From assembly GCA_023248995.1 (NCBI GenBank), contig JAHFDN010000022.1:1-48815 (forward strand): a stretch of 48,815 nt of DNA, in the 5' to 3' direction. A program made the position numbers and the translations under genes. Below are positions 39,423-45,731 of this stretch, piece by piece. Each line of letters begins with the position of its first letter. Positions within the stretch are counted from its first letter, which is position 1. The stretch comes from Candidatus Rokuibacteriota bacterium (GTDB lineage: Bacteria > Methylomirabilota > Methylomirabilia > Rokubacteriales > CSP1-6). A model generated the notes under the pieces. That model ran no database searches and had not been told where the DNA came from. It saw only the letters and a list, made by a program, of their open reading frames with translations.

Positions 39423-40258
39423 AGGCCCGCGAGGGCGGCGAGAAAGACGATGACGGCGATGTAGCCGTTCACGTTGAAGAAGGCGAGGTCCAGGCGCGAG
39501 AGGTCCGTCGGCGAGACCAGCCGGTGCTCGTAGACGAGAAGCCCCGCGACCGCGACGACGCCAACCCAGTAGCCCCAGCCGAGCCCGAGCGTCCAGCCCA
39601 CGGCCCCGAGCGCCAGCACCGTCAGGAGATGGCAGACGCGCGCCGCCCGGAGCGCCGCGGCGATGCCGAAGCGGGCGGGGAAGGAGTAGAGATGCTCCGC
39701 CCGGTCGAAGTCCACGTCCTGGCAGGCGTAGATCAGGTCGAACCCCGCGATCCACACCGTCACGGTGAACCACAGGAGGATCGCCGGCAGATCGAACGCC
39801 TCCCGCACCGCGATCCAGCCTCCCGCCGCGGCGATCCCGTCGGTGAAGCCGAGCACCCAGTGCGAGGTCCAGGTGAAGTACTTGGTGTAGTGGTAGCCGA
39901 CGAGGAAGAGCATCGCGAGCGGGGCCAACGTGAGGCAGAGCGGGTTGAGCTGCCAGGCGGAGACGAGGAGGAGCCCCGCGCCCCCGGCCGCCCACGCGCC
40001 GACCTCCCACGGCGTGAGGAGCCCCCGCGGCAGGTGGCGCTCCGCGGTGCGGGGGTTACGCGCGTCGATCGCCCGGTCCACCAGGCGGTTCGTGCTCATG
40101 GCGAGCGTCCGGCCCCCGACCATGGCGAGCGTGACCCAGAGCACGACGCGCCACCCCGGCCGGCCGCCCGCGGCGAGAACCATGGCCACGTAGGCGAACG
40201 GGAGGGCGAAGATCGTGTGCTCGAACTTGATCGCTTCGAGGAAGTACCGGAGCTTCAA
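39413..40258 (-). CDS. ubiA: 4-hydroxybenzoate polyprenyltransferase family protein
   Basis: 281 residues from TTG at 40258, overlapping the ubiD stop (TTGA). The start gives KLRYFLEAIKFEHTIFALPFAY, as in the family. The two Asp-rich motifs are NRLVDRAIDARNPRTAER and YACQDVDFDRAEHLYSFPARFG, which bind Mg-prenyl diphosphate and the aromatic acceptor. Eight to nine membrane helices. It attaches the polyprenyl tail to the benzoate ring in quinone synthesis. Adjacent ubiD (upstream) and ubiE (downstream) give a compact operon with overlapping ends. Confidence 0.93.
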   Translation of the reverse strand: MKLRYFLEAIKFEHTIFALPFAYVAMVLAAGGRPGWRVVLWVTLAMVGGRTLAMSTNRLVDRAIDARNPRTAERHLPRGLLTPWEVGAWAAGGAGLLLVSAWQLNPLCLTLAPLAMLFLVGYHYTKYFTWTSHWVLGFTDGIAAAGGWIAVREAFDLPAILLWFTVTVWIAGFDLIYACQDVDFDRAEHLYSFPARFGIAAALRAARVCHLLTVLALGAVGWTLGLGWGYWVGVVAVAGLLVYEHRLVSPTDLSRLDLAFFNVNGYIAVIVFLAALAGLWT

Positions 40259-41706
40259 ATACCGTAGTCTTTCCAGCGGCGGGTGACGAGGGCCCGGACC
40301 TCCTCGCTCATCACGATCTCTTCCGGCCACGGCTGGCTCACCTCATCCAGGTCGCTCTTTTCAGTCGCATCCACGCCGAGCTTGCCGCCGTAGCGGTGCC
40401 GGAGGGCGGCGTGGTCGAGATCGTCCATGGGCCCCTCCACGATCACCAGGTCGCGCTTGGGGTCCATGTTGCCGGTGGCCCGCCAGGCCACCTCGGAGAG
40501 GTCGTGCACGTTGACGTGCTCGCTCACGACGATGATCGACTTGGCGAGCATCATGAGCCCCATCCCCCAGAGCGCGTACATCACCTTGCGCGCCTGCCCG
40601 GGGTAGCGCTTCTTGATTGCGACGATCACCAGGTTCTGGAAGATTCCCTCGGCGGGCATGTTGATGTCCACCACCTCGGGCAGGACCATCCGGATGATGG
40701 GCAGGAACAGGCGCTCGGTCGCCTTGCCGAGCCAGTAGTCCTCCTGGGGCGGGCGGCCGACGATGATCGTGGGATAGATCGGCGCCTTCCGGTGCGTGAG
40801 CGCGGTGAGGTGGAACACCGGGTAGTCGCGGGCCAGGGAGTAGTAGCCGGTGTGGTCGCCGAACGGGCCCTCGCGCCGCCGCTCCTTCGGGTCCACGAAC
40901 CCTTCGAGCACGATCTCCGCCTGGGTCGGCACCTCCAGGTCAATCGTCTTACATTTGACCATCTCCACGCCGGTCCCCCGGAGCCAGCCCGCGAAGACGA
41001 TCTCGTCCACCCCGGGCGGGAGTGGCGCCGAGCCGGTGTAGATCGTGGCCGGGTCGCCGCCGAGGGCGATGGCGACCTCCATGGGCTTCGCCAAGCGCTC
41101 GGCCTCCCGGTGGTGCTCGGCGGAGCCCTTGTGGATCTGCCAGTGCATGCCGAGGGTCCGGTCGTCGAAGACCTGGAGCCGGTACATGCCGACGTTGCGC
41201 GAGCCGCGCTCCGGGTCGCGGGTGAAGACCAGCGGGAGCGTGATGTAGTGGCCTGCGTCCTTCGGCCAGCACTGGAGGATCGGCAGGGACGTGAGGGACG
41301 GGCTCCGCGTCTCGACCACCTCCTGGCAGGGGCCGCTCGAGACGCGCTTGGGCCCGGACTTGGCGAGGTCGAAGAGATCCCCCAGCTTTTTGAGCTTGTC
41401 GAAGAACGATCCGGGCATCTTGAGGTCGAGGAGCTTCTCGACGCGGCCCGAGAGCTCGTTCAGGTCCTCCACCCCGAGCGCCCACGCCATCCGCCGCGCG
41501 GTCCCGAACGTGTTGATCAAGACGGGCATCTCGAAGCCCTCGACCCGCTCGAAGAGGAGCGCCTTGTTTTGGCTCGCGGGGCCCTTCGAGACGCGGTCGG
41601 TGATCTCGGCGATCTCCAGATCCCGGCTGACCGGCGCGGCGATCCGGCGGAGCTCCCCCTGCGACTCCAGCTGGGCGATGAACTGGCGGAGATCGGCGAA
41701 GGCCAT
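40255..41706 (-). CDS. ubiD: UbiD family decarboxylase (prenylated-FMN dependent)
   Basis: 483 residues from ATG at 41706 (another in-frame ATG at 41718). FADLRQFIAQLESQGELRRI at the N-terminus, LINTFGTARRMAWALG, RNVGMYRLQVFDDRTLGMHW (cofactor region), and REGPFGDHTGYYS with the conserved catalytic Glu-Asp context. VVDINMPAEGIFQNLVIVAIKK is near the C-terminal oligomerisation part. It removes the carboxylate of the polyprenyl-hydroxybenzoate. UbiX, which makes the cofactor, is not in the window. Menaquinone-route homologues (MqnL) look similar. Confidence 0.94.
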   Translation of the reverse strand: MAFADLRQFIAQLESQGELRRIAAPVSRDLEIAEITDRVSKGPASQNKALLFERVEGFEMPVLINTFGTARRMAWALGVEDLNELSGRVEKLLDLKMPGSFFDKLKKLGDLFDLAKSGPKRVSSGPCQEVVETRSPSLTSLPILQCWPKDAGHYITLPLVFTRDPERGSRNVGMYRLQVFDDRTLGMHWQIHKGSAEHHREAERLAKPMEVAIALGGDPATIYTGSAPLPPGVDEIVFAGWLRGTGVEMVKCKTIDLEVPTQAEIVLEGFVDPKERRREGPFGDHTGYYSLARDYPVFHLTALTHRKAPIYPTIIVGRPPQEDYWLGKATERLFLPIIRMVLPEVVDINMPAEGIFQNLVIVAIKKRYPGQARKVMYALWGMGLMMLAKSIIVVSEHVNVHDLSEVAWRATGNMDPKRDLVIVEGPMDDLDHAALRHRYGGKLGVDATEKSDLDEVSQPWPEEIVMSEEVRALVTRRWKDYGI

Positions 41707-41716
41707 GGCGCCGCCC

Positions 41717-41722
41717 ATTATA
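41717..41722 (-). promoter_or_regulatory. Candidate -10 box for the ubiD-ubiA-ubiE operon
   Basis: On the minus strand TATAAT (41722-41717), 10 bases before the ubiD ATG at 41706, suggesting a leaderless or very short-leader mRNA. It lies back-to-back with the HU promoter. Confidence 0.5.
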
Positions 41723-41737
41723 GCAGGCAGGGCCCTA

Positions 41738-41767
41738 TTGACACCTTCGCCCGACTTCGGGTATACG
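41738..41767 (+). promoter_or_regulatory. Promoter of the HU gene
   Basis: TTGACA (41738-41743), 18-base spacer, TATACG (41762-41767). The CTTCG/CGAAG arms in and around the spacer form a short inverted repeat that may bind a regulator. About 47 bases to the ATG. Confidence 0.6.
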
Positions 41768-41814
41768 AAGACGTATCTCCTCGATGGCTCGCATGCGACG
41801 GGGGAGGGAGCGCG

Positions 41815-42087
41815 ATGAATAGAGCAGAGCTGGTGGCGGTGACCGCGAAGGCGACAGGCAGCACGAAAGCATCCGCTGAAAGAGCCATCCACGCGTTCCT
41901 GACCGCCATCCGCGATTCGCTCAAGAAGGGACGTCGCGTGACGATCGCCGGCTTCGGGAGCTTCGGGGTCGCGCGGCGTTCAGCGCGGAACGGGAGAAAC
42001 CCCCGCACCGGGAATGCCATGAAGATCCCGGCGGCCCGCGTCCCCCGGTTCAAGCCGAGCAAGACGCTCAAGTCCGCCGTCCGCTAA
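41815..42087 (+). CDS. HU-family DNA-binding protein
   Basis: 90 residues, the usual size. N-terminal dimerisation helices (NRAELVAVTAKATGSTKASA, FLTAIRDSLKKGRRV), the turn TIAGFGSFGVARR, the flexible arm ARNGRNPRTGNAMKIPA with the conserved RNP, and the end VPRFKPSKTLKSAV. It bends DNA and organises the nucleoid; IHF-like specificity is not evident. GGGGGAGGGAG precedes the ATG. It is immediately upstream of two tRNA genes. Confidence 0.96.
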   Translation: MNRAELVAVTAKATGSTKASAERAIHAFLTAIRDSLKKGRRVTIAGFGSFGVARRSARNGRNPRTGNAMKIPAARVPRFKPSKTLKSAVR

Positions 42088-42138
42088 CCCTCCCCGGGCG
42101 TTACGGAAGGTTCACGCGCCCGCCGTCCGCCCGCTTTA

Positions 42139-42167
42139 TTGACACCCCTAACCCCCTGTGATGTAAT
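42139..42167 (+). promoter_or_regulatory. Promoter of the tRNA-Gln/tRNA-Glu pair
   Basis: TTGACA (42139-42144), 17-base spacer, TGTAAT (42162-42167). Transcription would start a few bases before the tRNA-Gln 5' end at 42179. Confidence 0.75.
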
Positions 42168-42178
42168 GACTTCCGCGC

Positions 42179-42252
42179 TGGGGGATCGTCTAGTGGTAGG
42201 ACGCGTGGCTCTGGACCACGTAGCGGGGGTTCGAATCCTCCTCCCCCAGCCA
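42179..42252 (+). tRNA. tRNA-Gln (anticodon CTG)
   Basis: Acceptor TGGGGGA (42179-42185) pairs with TCCCCCA before G and CCA (42250-42252). D-loop has TAGTGGTAGGA, the anticodon arm has CTCTGGA with CTG, and the T-loop is GGTTCGAATCC. The CCA end is encoded. Confidence 0.96.
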
Positions 42253-42271
42253 TTTTCTTGTCCGCCGGGCA

Positions 42272-42347
42272 GGCCCCATCGTCTAGAGGCCCAGGACACG
42301 GCCCTCTCAAGGCTGAAACACGGGTTCGAATCCCGTTGGGGCCACCA
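42272..42347 (+). tRNA. tRNA-Glu (anticodon CTC)
   Basis: Acceptor GGCCCCA (42272-42278) pairs with TGGGGCC (42337-42343); A and encoded CCA follow. The anticodon loop is CTCTCAA with CTC, and the T-loop is GGTTCGAATCC. 19 bases after tRNA-Gln. Its 3' half borders a recombinase remnant and was probably an integration site. Confidence 0.96.
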
Positions 42348-42790
42348 TTGACAGGCTAGTTTGAAGTGCCTCGCCACCGATCAGACGTTCAAGGGCGAGC
42401 GCTCCCCGGAAGCGGTATCCGCGCTGGTGATCCTGACCGACCGGCCCCAGTTCGATCTTGTCAGCCAGGATCTTCCTGAGCATCTGGCGGGCCTGGACCG
42501 TGTGCTTGCCCAGGAGCGCGGTCACATCGCTGACCCGCGCCTGGAGTTGGCGCTTCAACTGTGCGTCGTCGAGGGACGCCACCTTGGCGAGTTGATCCAG
42601 CTTCTCTAGCTCTGCCGTCAGCGCCGTCTTGCGGGCCTTCTCGGTGCTCAGGTGGGTCTTGATCTCATCGGCGGGCAGGGAGTCATTCGCCAGCGCGTCG
42701 ATGAGCCGGTCGAGCTTCCGCTGAACCTGTCCGAGTTCTTGTTCCACCTGATCCCGCCGTGACGCATGGTGCGAGCGGGCGTAGGCGAGT
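42307..42790 (-). pseudogene. Serine site-specific recombinase, C-terminal remnant
   Basis: About 160 codons on the minus strand match only the C-terminal coiled-coil part of large serine recombinases: QVEQELGQVQRKLDRLIDAL, ADEIKTHLSTEKARKTALTA, QMLRKILADKIELGPV and GYRFRGALALERLIGG. The catalytic and zinc-ribbon domains are missing: the right side is cut by the IS3-family element at about 42790 and nothing recombinase-like follows after 44063. The frame runs on into the tRNA-Glu gene (tail APTGFEPVF) to a stop at 42307, suggesting the recombinase gene once abutted the attachment site. Confidence 0.82.
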
Positions 42791-42848
42791 GGAGTGCACC
42801 CCATTTGGACTGCACACCGTGGGGACGTAACATGCAGCGGGGGGTGCT

Positions 42849-43202
42849 ATGGGCAACGTTCCCCGGAAGGCCGACGGACGACGGGTCTTTAACCCCGACT
42901 TCAAGCAGGCGACCGTCCAGCGCATCCTGACCGGCGAGAAGACGGTCGCCGAGCTGAGCCGGGAGCTGGACATCGCCGCCAGCGTGATCCGCAACTGGAA
43001 GCGGCACTACGAGGCTGGCGCCGCCACGGGGGTCGCGGCGAACGAGGACGTCGTCCCGGCCAGTCACCTCCGCGAGGCCTACGCCCGCATCCGGGAGCTC
43101 GAGCGCGCCTTGGGGCGGAAGACCATGGAGGTCGAGATCCTCCGGACGGCCCAAGAGATCGTAAAAAAAACGCCGTCGTTGCGCAGAGAGTCCGGGCGGT
43201 GA
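42849..43202 (+). CDS. IS3-family transposase OrfA
   Basis: 117 residues. Helix-turn-helix N-terminal part for terminal-repeat binding (FNPDFKQATVQRILTGEKTV, AELSRELDIAASVIRNWKRH) and a C-terminal leucine-zipper-like coil (RIRELERALGRKTMEVEILR). It ends four bases into the OrfB frame. An A-run at 43163-43170 allows -1 frameshifting to OrfB. Confidence 0.93.
   Translation: MGNVPRKADGRRVFNPDFKQATVQRILTGEKTVAELSRELDIAASVIRNWKRHYEAGAATGVAANEDVVPASHLREAYARIRELERALGRKTMEVEILRTAQEIVKKTPSLRRESGR
43163..43171 (+). other. Programmed -1 frameshift site (A8C)
   Basis: AAAAAAAAC. Slipping back one base leads from the OrfA frame into QRVRAVTHFP of OrfB with no intervening stop. This is the usual way IS3 elements make the OrfAB transposase. 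Confidence 0.8.
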
Positions 43203-44041
43203 CGCACTTCCCGGTCACCGTGATCTGCCAGGCGCTGAGCATCGCGCGCCGGACGGCCTACTACCTCCCGCGGGCGAGGCCCGGGGGCCGGTATCATCGG
43301 GCCAGCGACGAGAGGGTCCTCGGCCAGATCCGGGCCGTGACGAACAGCCGGGCCACTTACGGCTCCCGCCGGGTCTGGGCGATGGTGAACCGGACCTTTC
43401 GCACCGGCTACAACCGCAAGCGGATCCGGCGCGTGATGCAGCTCCACGGCCTCCTGCTGGCCCCGCGGGTCCACCGCCGCCATGGCCGCCCGCATCTCGG
43501 CCAGGTCCAGCAGCCGGCGTCGAATCAGCGGTGGTGCTCCGACGTCTTCCTGGTCCCGTGCTGGAGTGGCGAGGTGCTCTCGGTGGCGTTTGCGATCGAC
43601 TGCCATGACCGCGAGGTGGTGGCGTTCGTCGCCTCGCCCCGGCCGCTGACGGGGGCGGACATTCGGACGCTGATGGACAAGACGCTCTGGGCGCGGTTCG
43701 GCGAAGCCACGTTGAAGGCCCCCCATGCCGTCCAATGGCTCAGTGACAACGGCCCCCAGTACACGGCGACGGCCACGGTCTTCTACGCCCACGAGCTGGG
43801 CCTGGTGCCGATCACGACCCCGGCCTACAGCCCGGAAAGCAACGGCCTGGCGGAAGCGTTTATCGGGACGTTCAAACGCGACTACCTCGGCGACGCTGAC
43901 CTCCGGGACGCCGAAACGGTGCTCGCGCGGCTTGGTGGGTGGTTTGAGGACTACAATACCCAGGCGCCCCACTCGGCGCTCCGGATGCGGAGCCCGGCGG
44001 GGTACCGGGCGGAGCAGCTCACTCTAAGCTCCTCGCGGTGA
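43199..44041 (+). CDS. IS3-family transposase OrfB (DDE integrase core)
   Basis: 280 residues as written; in the OrfAB fusion it would begin earlier at the slippery site. SIARRTAYYLPRARP and TYGSRRVWAMVNR are typical. Catalytic triad: Asp in QRWCSDVF, Asp in WLSDNGPQYTA and Glu in SPESNGLAEAFI. The fold is intact, so the element may be active. The C-terminus SALRMRSPAGYRAEQ is normal. Confidence 0.94.
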   Translation: MTHFPVTVICQALSIARRTAYYLPRARPGGRYHRASDERVLGQIRAVTNSRATYGSRRVWAMVNRTFRTGYNRKRIRRVMQLHGLLLAPRVHRRHGRPHLGQVQQPASNQRWCSDVFLVPCWSGEVLSVAFAIDCHDREVVAFVASPRPLTGADIRTLMDKTLWARFGEATLKAPHAVQWLSDNGPQYTATATVFYAHELGLVPITTPAYSPESNGLAEAFIGTFKRDYLGDADLRDAETVLARLGGWFEDYNTQAPHSALRMRSPAGYRAEQLTLSSSR

Positions 44042-44063
44042 GCAGCACATTGGGGAGCACTCC

Positions 44064-44192
44064 GAAGGAGGGGGTTGTGCAGGGTCAGAGAAGTGAAGGT
44101 TATATGGGAGAGAAGGGTCAGAAACGAAGTAAGGGGTCCTAGAAGTAAGTGGTCTAGGAACTGAGGAGGGCGGAGTCGTTCGGTAGCCGGCG
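44064..44192. other. Short non-coding leader of the nuclease module
   Basis: About 130 bases after the insertion sequence. A TCCTAG/CTAGGA inverted repeat (44137-44142 and 44154-44159) lies some 35 bases before the nuclease-like start and may be an operator. No gene visible. Confidence 0.35.
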
Positions 44193-44927
44193 ATGCTGAT
44201 CGCGTTGCTCAAGGGCAAGCTTTCCGGTGAGCAGAGGAACATGGAGGATCTTCTTACCTCCAATGTCTTCGGGTTGCTCCAGCACTACCAGGAGAAGCTT
44301 GCGCTCCTCCCCTTCATCCGTGAAGCGCGAACCCTGGAAGGCAGGCAACCGCTCGGCGACGTTCCTGACGAGACCCGGGCAACATACGAGTTCTGGCCAC
44401 TCTGGCGCACCGAGACTGGACGCTACTGTGAGCCGGACGTCGTGCTCCAACTGGAGCTTCCCGACGATTCGAGGCGCTTGGTCCTCGTCGAGGCCAAATT
44501 CCACGCCGGCAAGTCCGATACGGCCGATGTCGAGACCACCGGCGAGATCCGCGATCAGCTCGCCCGCGAGTGGGCGTGCCTCCTGACGGAGGCGGATCGC
44601 CGGCGCGCCCAGCCAGTGCTCATCTACCTAACGCCACATCTTGCCCCACCAAGGGACGACATCGAGGCGTCGCTTGCCGCGCTAGGGGCGATCGCGGGAC
44701 CCGCTCCGGTGATCAGTTGGCTATCGTGGCGTCGGCTCACCACTGTCCTATCTGCGACGGCTGATCCCCTATTGCGGGAGCTTAATGCTTCTCTGATTCG
44801 TCTTGGACTCGAGCTCTTCACCGGCTTACCAGACATTCGGCCCTGGGGACCGGTCCTGTGGACATTCGAGAATCGCTGGGACTGGCCGGCGTCCACTATC
44901 GAAAGCGTTACTTGGAGGTTCACATGA
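44193..44927 (+). CDS. PD-(D/E)XK nuclease-superfamily-like protein
   Basis: 244 residues from ATG at 44193. The restriction-like core is visible: E18 in the first helix (RNMEDLLTSNVFGLL), PD at 81-82 in CEPDVVLQLEL, E100-A-K102 in VLVEAKFHAG, then Q122 in the following helix (RDQLAREW). This is the pattern expected for a Mg-dependent nuclease site. The C-terminal part (WLSWRRLTTVLSATADPLLR, RLGLELFTGL) is less typical. It ends with ATGA at the next gene. The gene is in an island beside a recombinase remnant and IS element, so a defence or mobile-element role is plausible but unproven. Confidence 0.75.
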   Translation: MLIALLKGKLSGEQRNMEDLLTSNVFGLLQHYQEKLALLPFIREARTLEGRQPLGDVPDETRATYEFWPLWRTETGRYCEPDVVLQLELPDDSRRLVLVEAKFHAGKSDTADVETTGEIRDQLAREWACLLTEADRRRAQPVLIYLTPHLAPPRDDIEASLAALGAIAGPAPVISWLSWRRLTTVLSATADPLLRELNASLIRLGLELFTGLPDIRPWGPVLWTFENRWDWPASTIESVTWRFT

Positions 44928-45499
44928 CGGCGGACGGGACGGGCATTACCAGGCTGATGGAGGAGCTCAAGAAAGTCTACACGTCAACGGCACTGCTCCT
45001 GACCACAGCCGACACATACATGAACGAGGCGGGCTGGGCGCTGCGAACGAATCAATGCGTGACGGTCACGTACACTCCGGCAGAACCAGCGTACTGGTTT
45101 CCGTACTACGCATTCCGGGTCTACAGGCACAAGGCCTGCCCGCATGTGCTCGCATTCGTGTCCGTGATTTTCGACGACCGGGAGGGCGGCAATTCGGTAC
45201 CCGAATCTCTCCTGAGCGCTGGCTGGCTTGATTACGGGCGGGGCACCGAGGTCACAGAGCAGACGTGCAAGCAGGACATGGCATATGACCACGTCGACTG
45301 GCATCGTTTCATCGAGGGGCGCACCGACGACGGTCGCCTCCTGTCGGTGGATTGGCGCAAGCGACCGGAGTTTGGGAAGTTCAAGGTGCAGCAGAGTGCG
45401 ACACTCGCCGTCCCGCTGGTCGGCGTGAGAAATCCCGACGACCTGAAGAAGCAGGTTATTACCCCATTGCTCGACAGCCTTAAACAACAAATCGCGTAA
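44924..45499 (+). CDS. Hypothetical partner of the nuclease-like protein
   Basis: 191 residues from ATG at 44924, overlapping the nuclease gene stop (ATGA). No recognised family. It has a helical start (LMEELKKVYTSTALLLTTAD), aromatic-rich strands (YWFPYYAFRVYRHKACPHVL, AFVSVIFDDREGG), and ends in a helix (LKKQVITPLLDSLKQQ). No signal peptide, membrane helix or catalytic motif. Codon use is less GC-biased than in the core genes. Translational coupling suggests that the two act together, perhaps as effector and sensor or as a regulator. Confidence 0.7.
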   Translation: MTADGTGITRLMEELKKVYTSTALLLTTADTYMNEAGWALRTNQCVTVTYTPAEPAYWFPYYAFRVYRHKACPHVLAFVSVIFDDREGGNSVPESLLSAGWLDYGRGTEVTEQTCKQDMAYDHVDWHRFIEGRTDDGRLLSVDWRKRPEFGKFKVQQSATLAVPLVGVRNPDDLKKQVITPLLDSLKQQIA

Positions 45500-45731
45500 A
45501 CGCCGCTCGACGCAGGGGTTAGCCGCCGAACAGGGAGCTTACGTTGGCGCTAAAGGACGAGGCGATCGCCAACATCAAAGAGGCAATCTTCTTCCTCACG
45601 GCTTCGACTGTCAGTTCGTTCCGGTCCGCGTGGACGGAGTAGAGCAGCCGCCATGGCCTTGAGGACAGCAAAGAAGGCGGCGCGACGGCTTCCTCGTGGC
45701 AAAGCGGTAGTCATCCTAGCCGGGGTGTCAG
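45500..45731. other. Gap with possible broken gene remnants
   Basis: On the plus strand a short frame reads LALKDEAIANIKEAI near 45547-45590, recalling the very start of GntR-family regulators, but it stops within about 30 codons. ATG at 45653 begins another short basic frame. I regard both as debris rather than genes. Confidence 0.3.

Larger units (their letters stand above)
42791..44063 (+). mobile_element. IS3-family insertion sequence
   Basis: About 1.27 kb. The left end GGAGTGCACCCCA (42791-42803) matches the inverted right end GGAGTGCTCCCCA (44063-44051), and similarity continues inward (CTGCACACC against CTGCTCACC). Contains orfA, orfB and an A8C frameshift site. It interrupts the recombinase remnant. 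A target duplication is not obvious, so flanking deletion is likely. Confidence 0.88.

Noticed and set aside
45547-45640. GntR-family regulator start
   Set aside because: Only about 15 residues resemble the family before a stop; too short to call.
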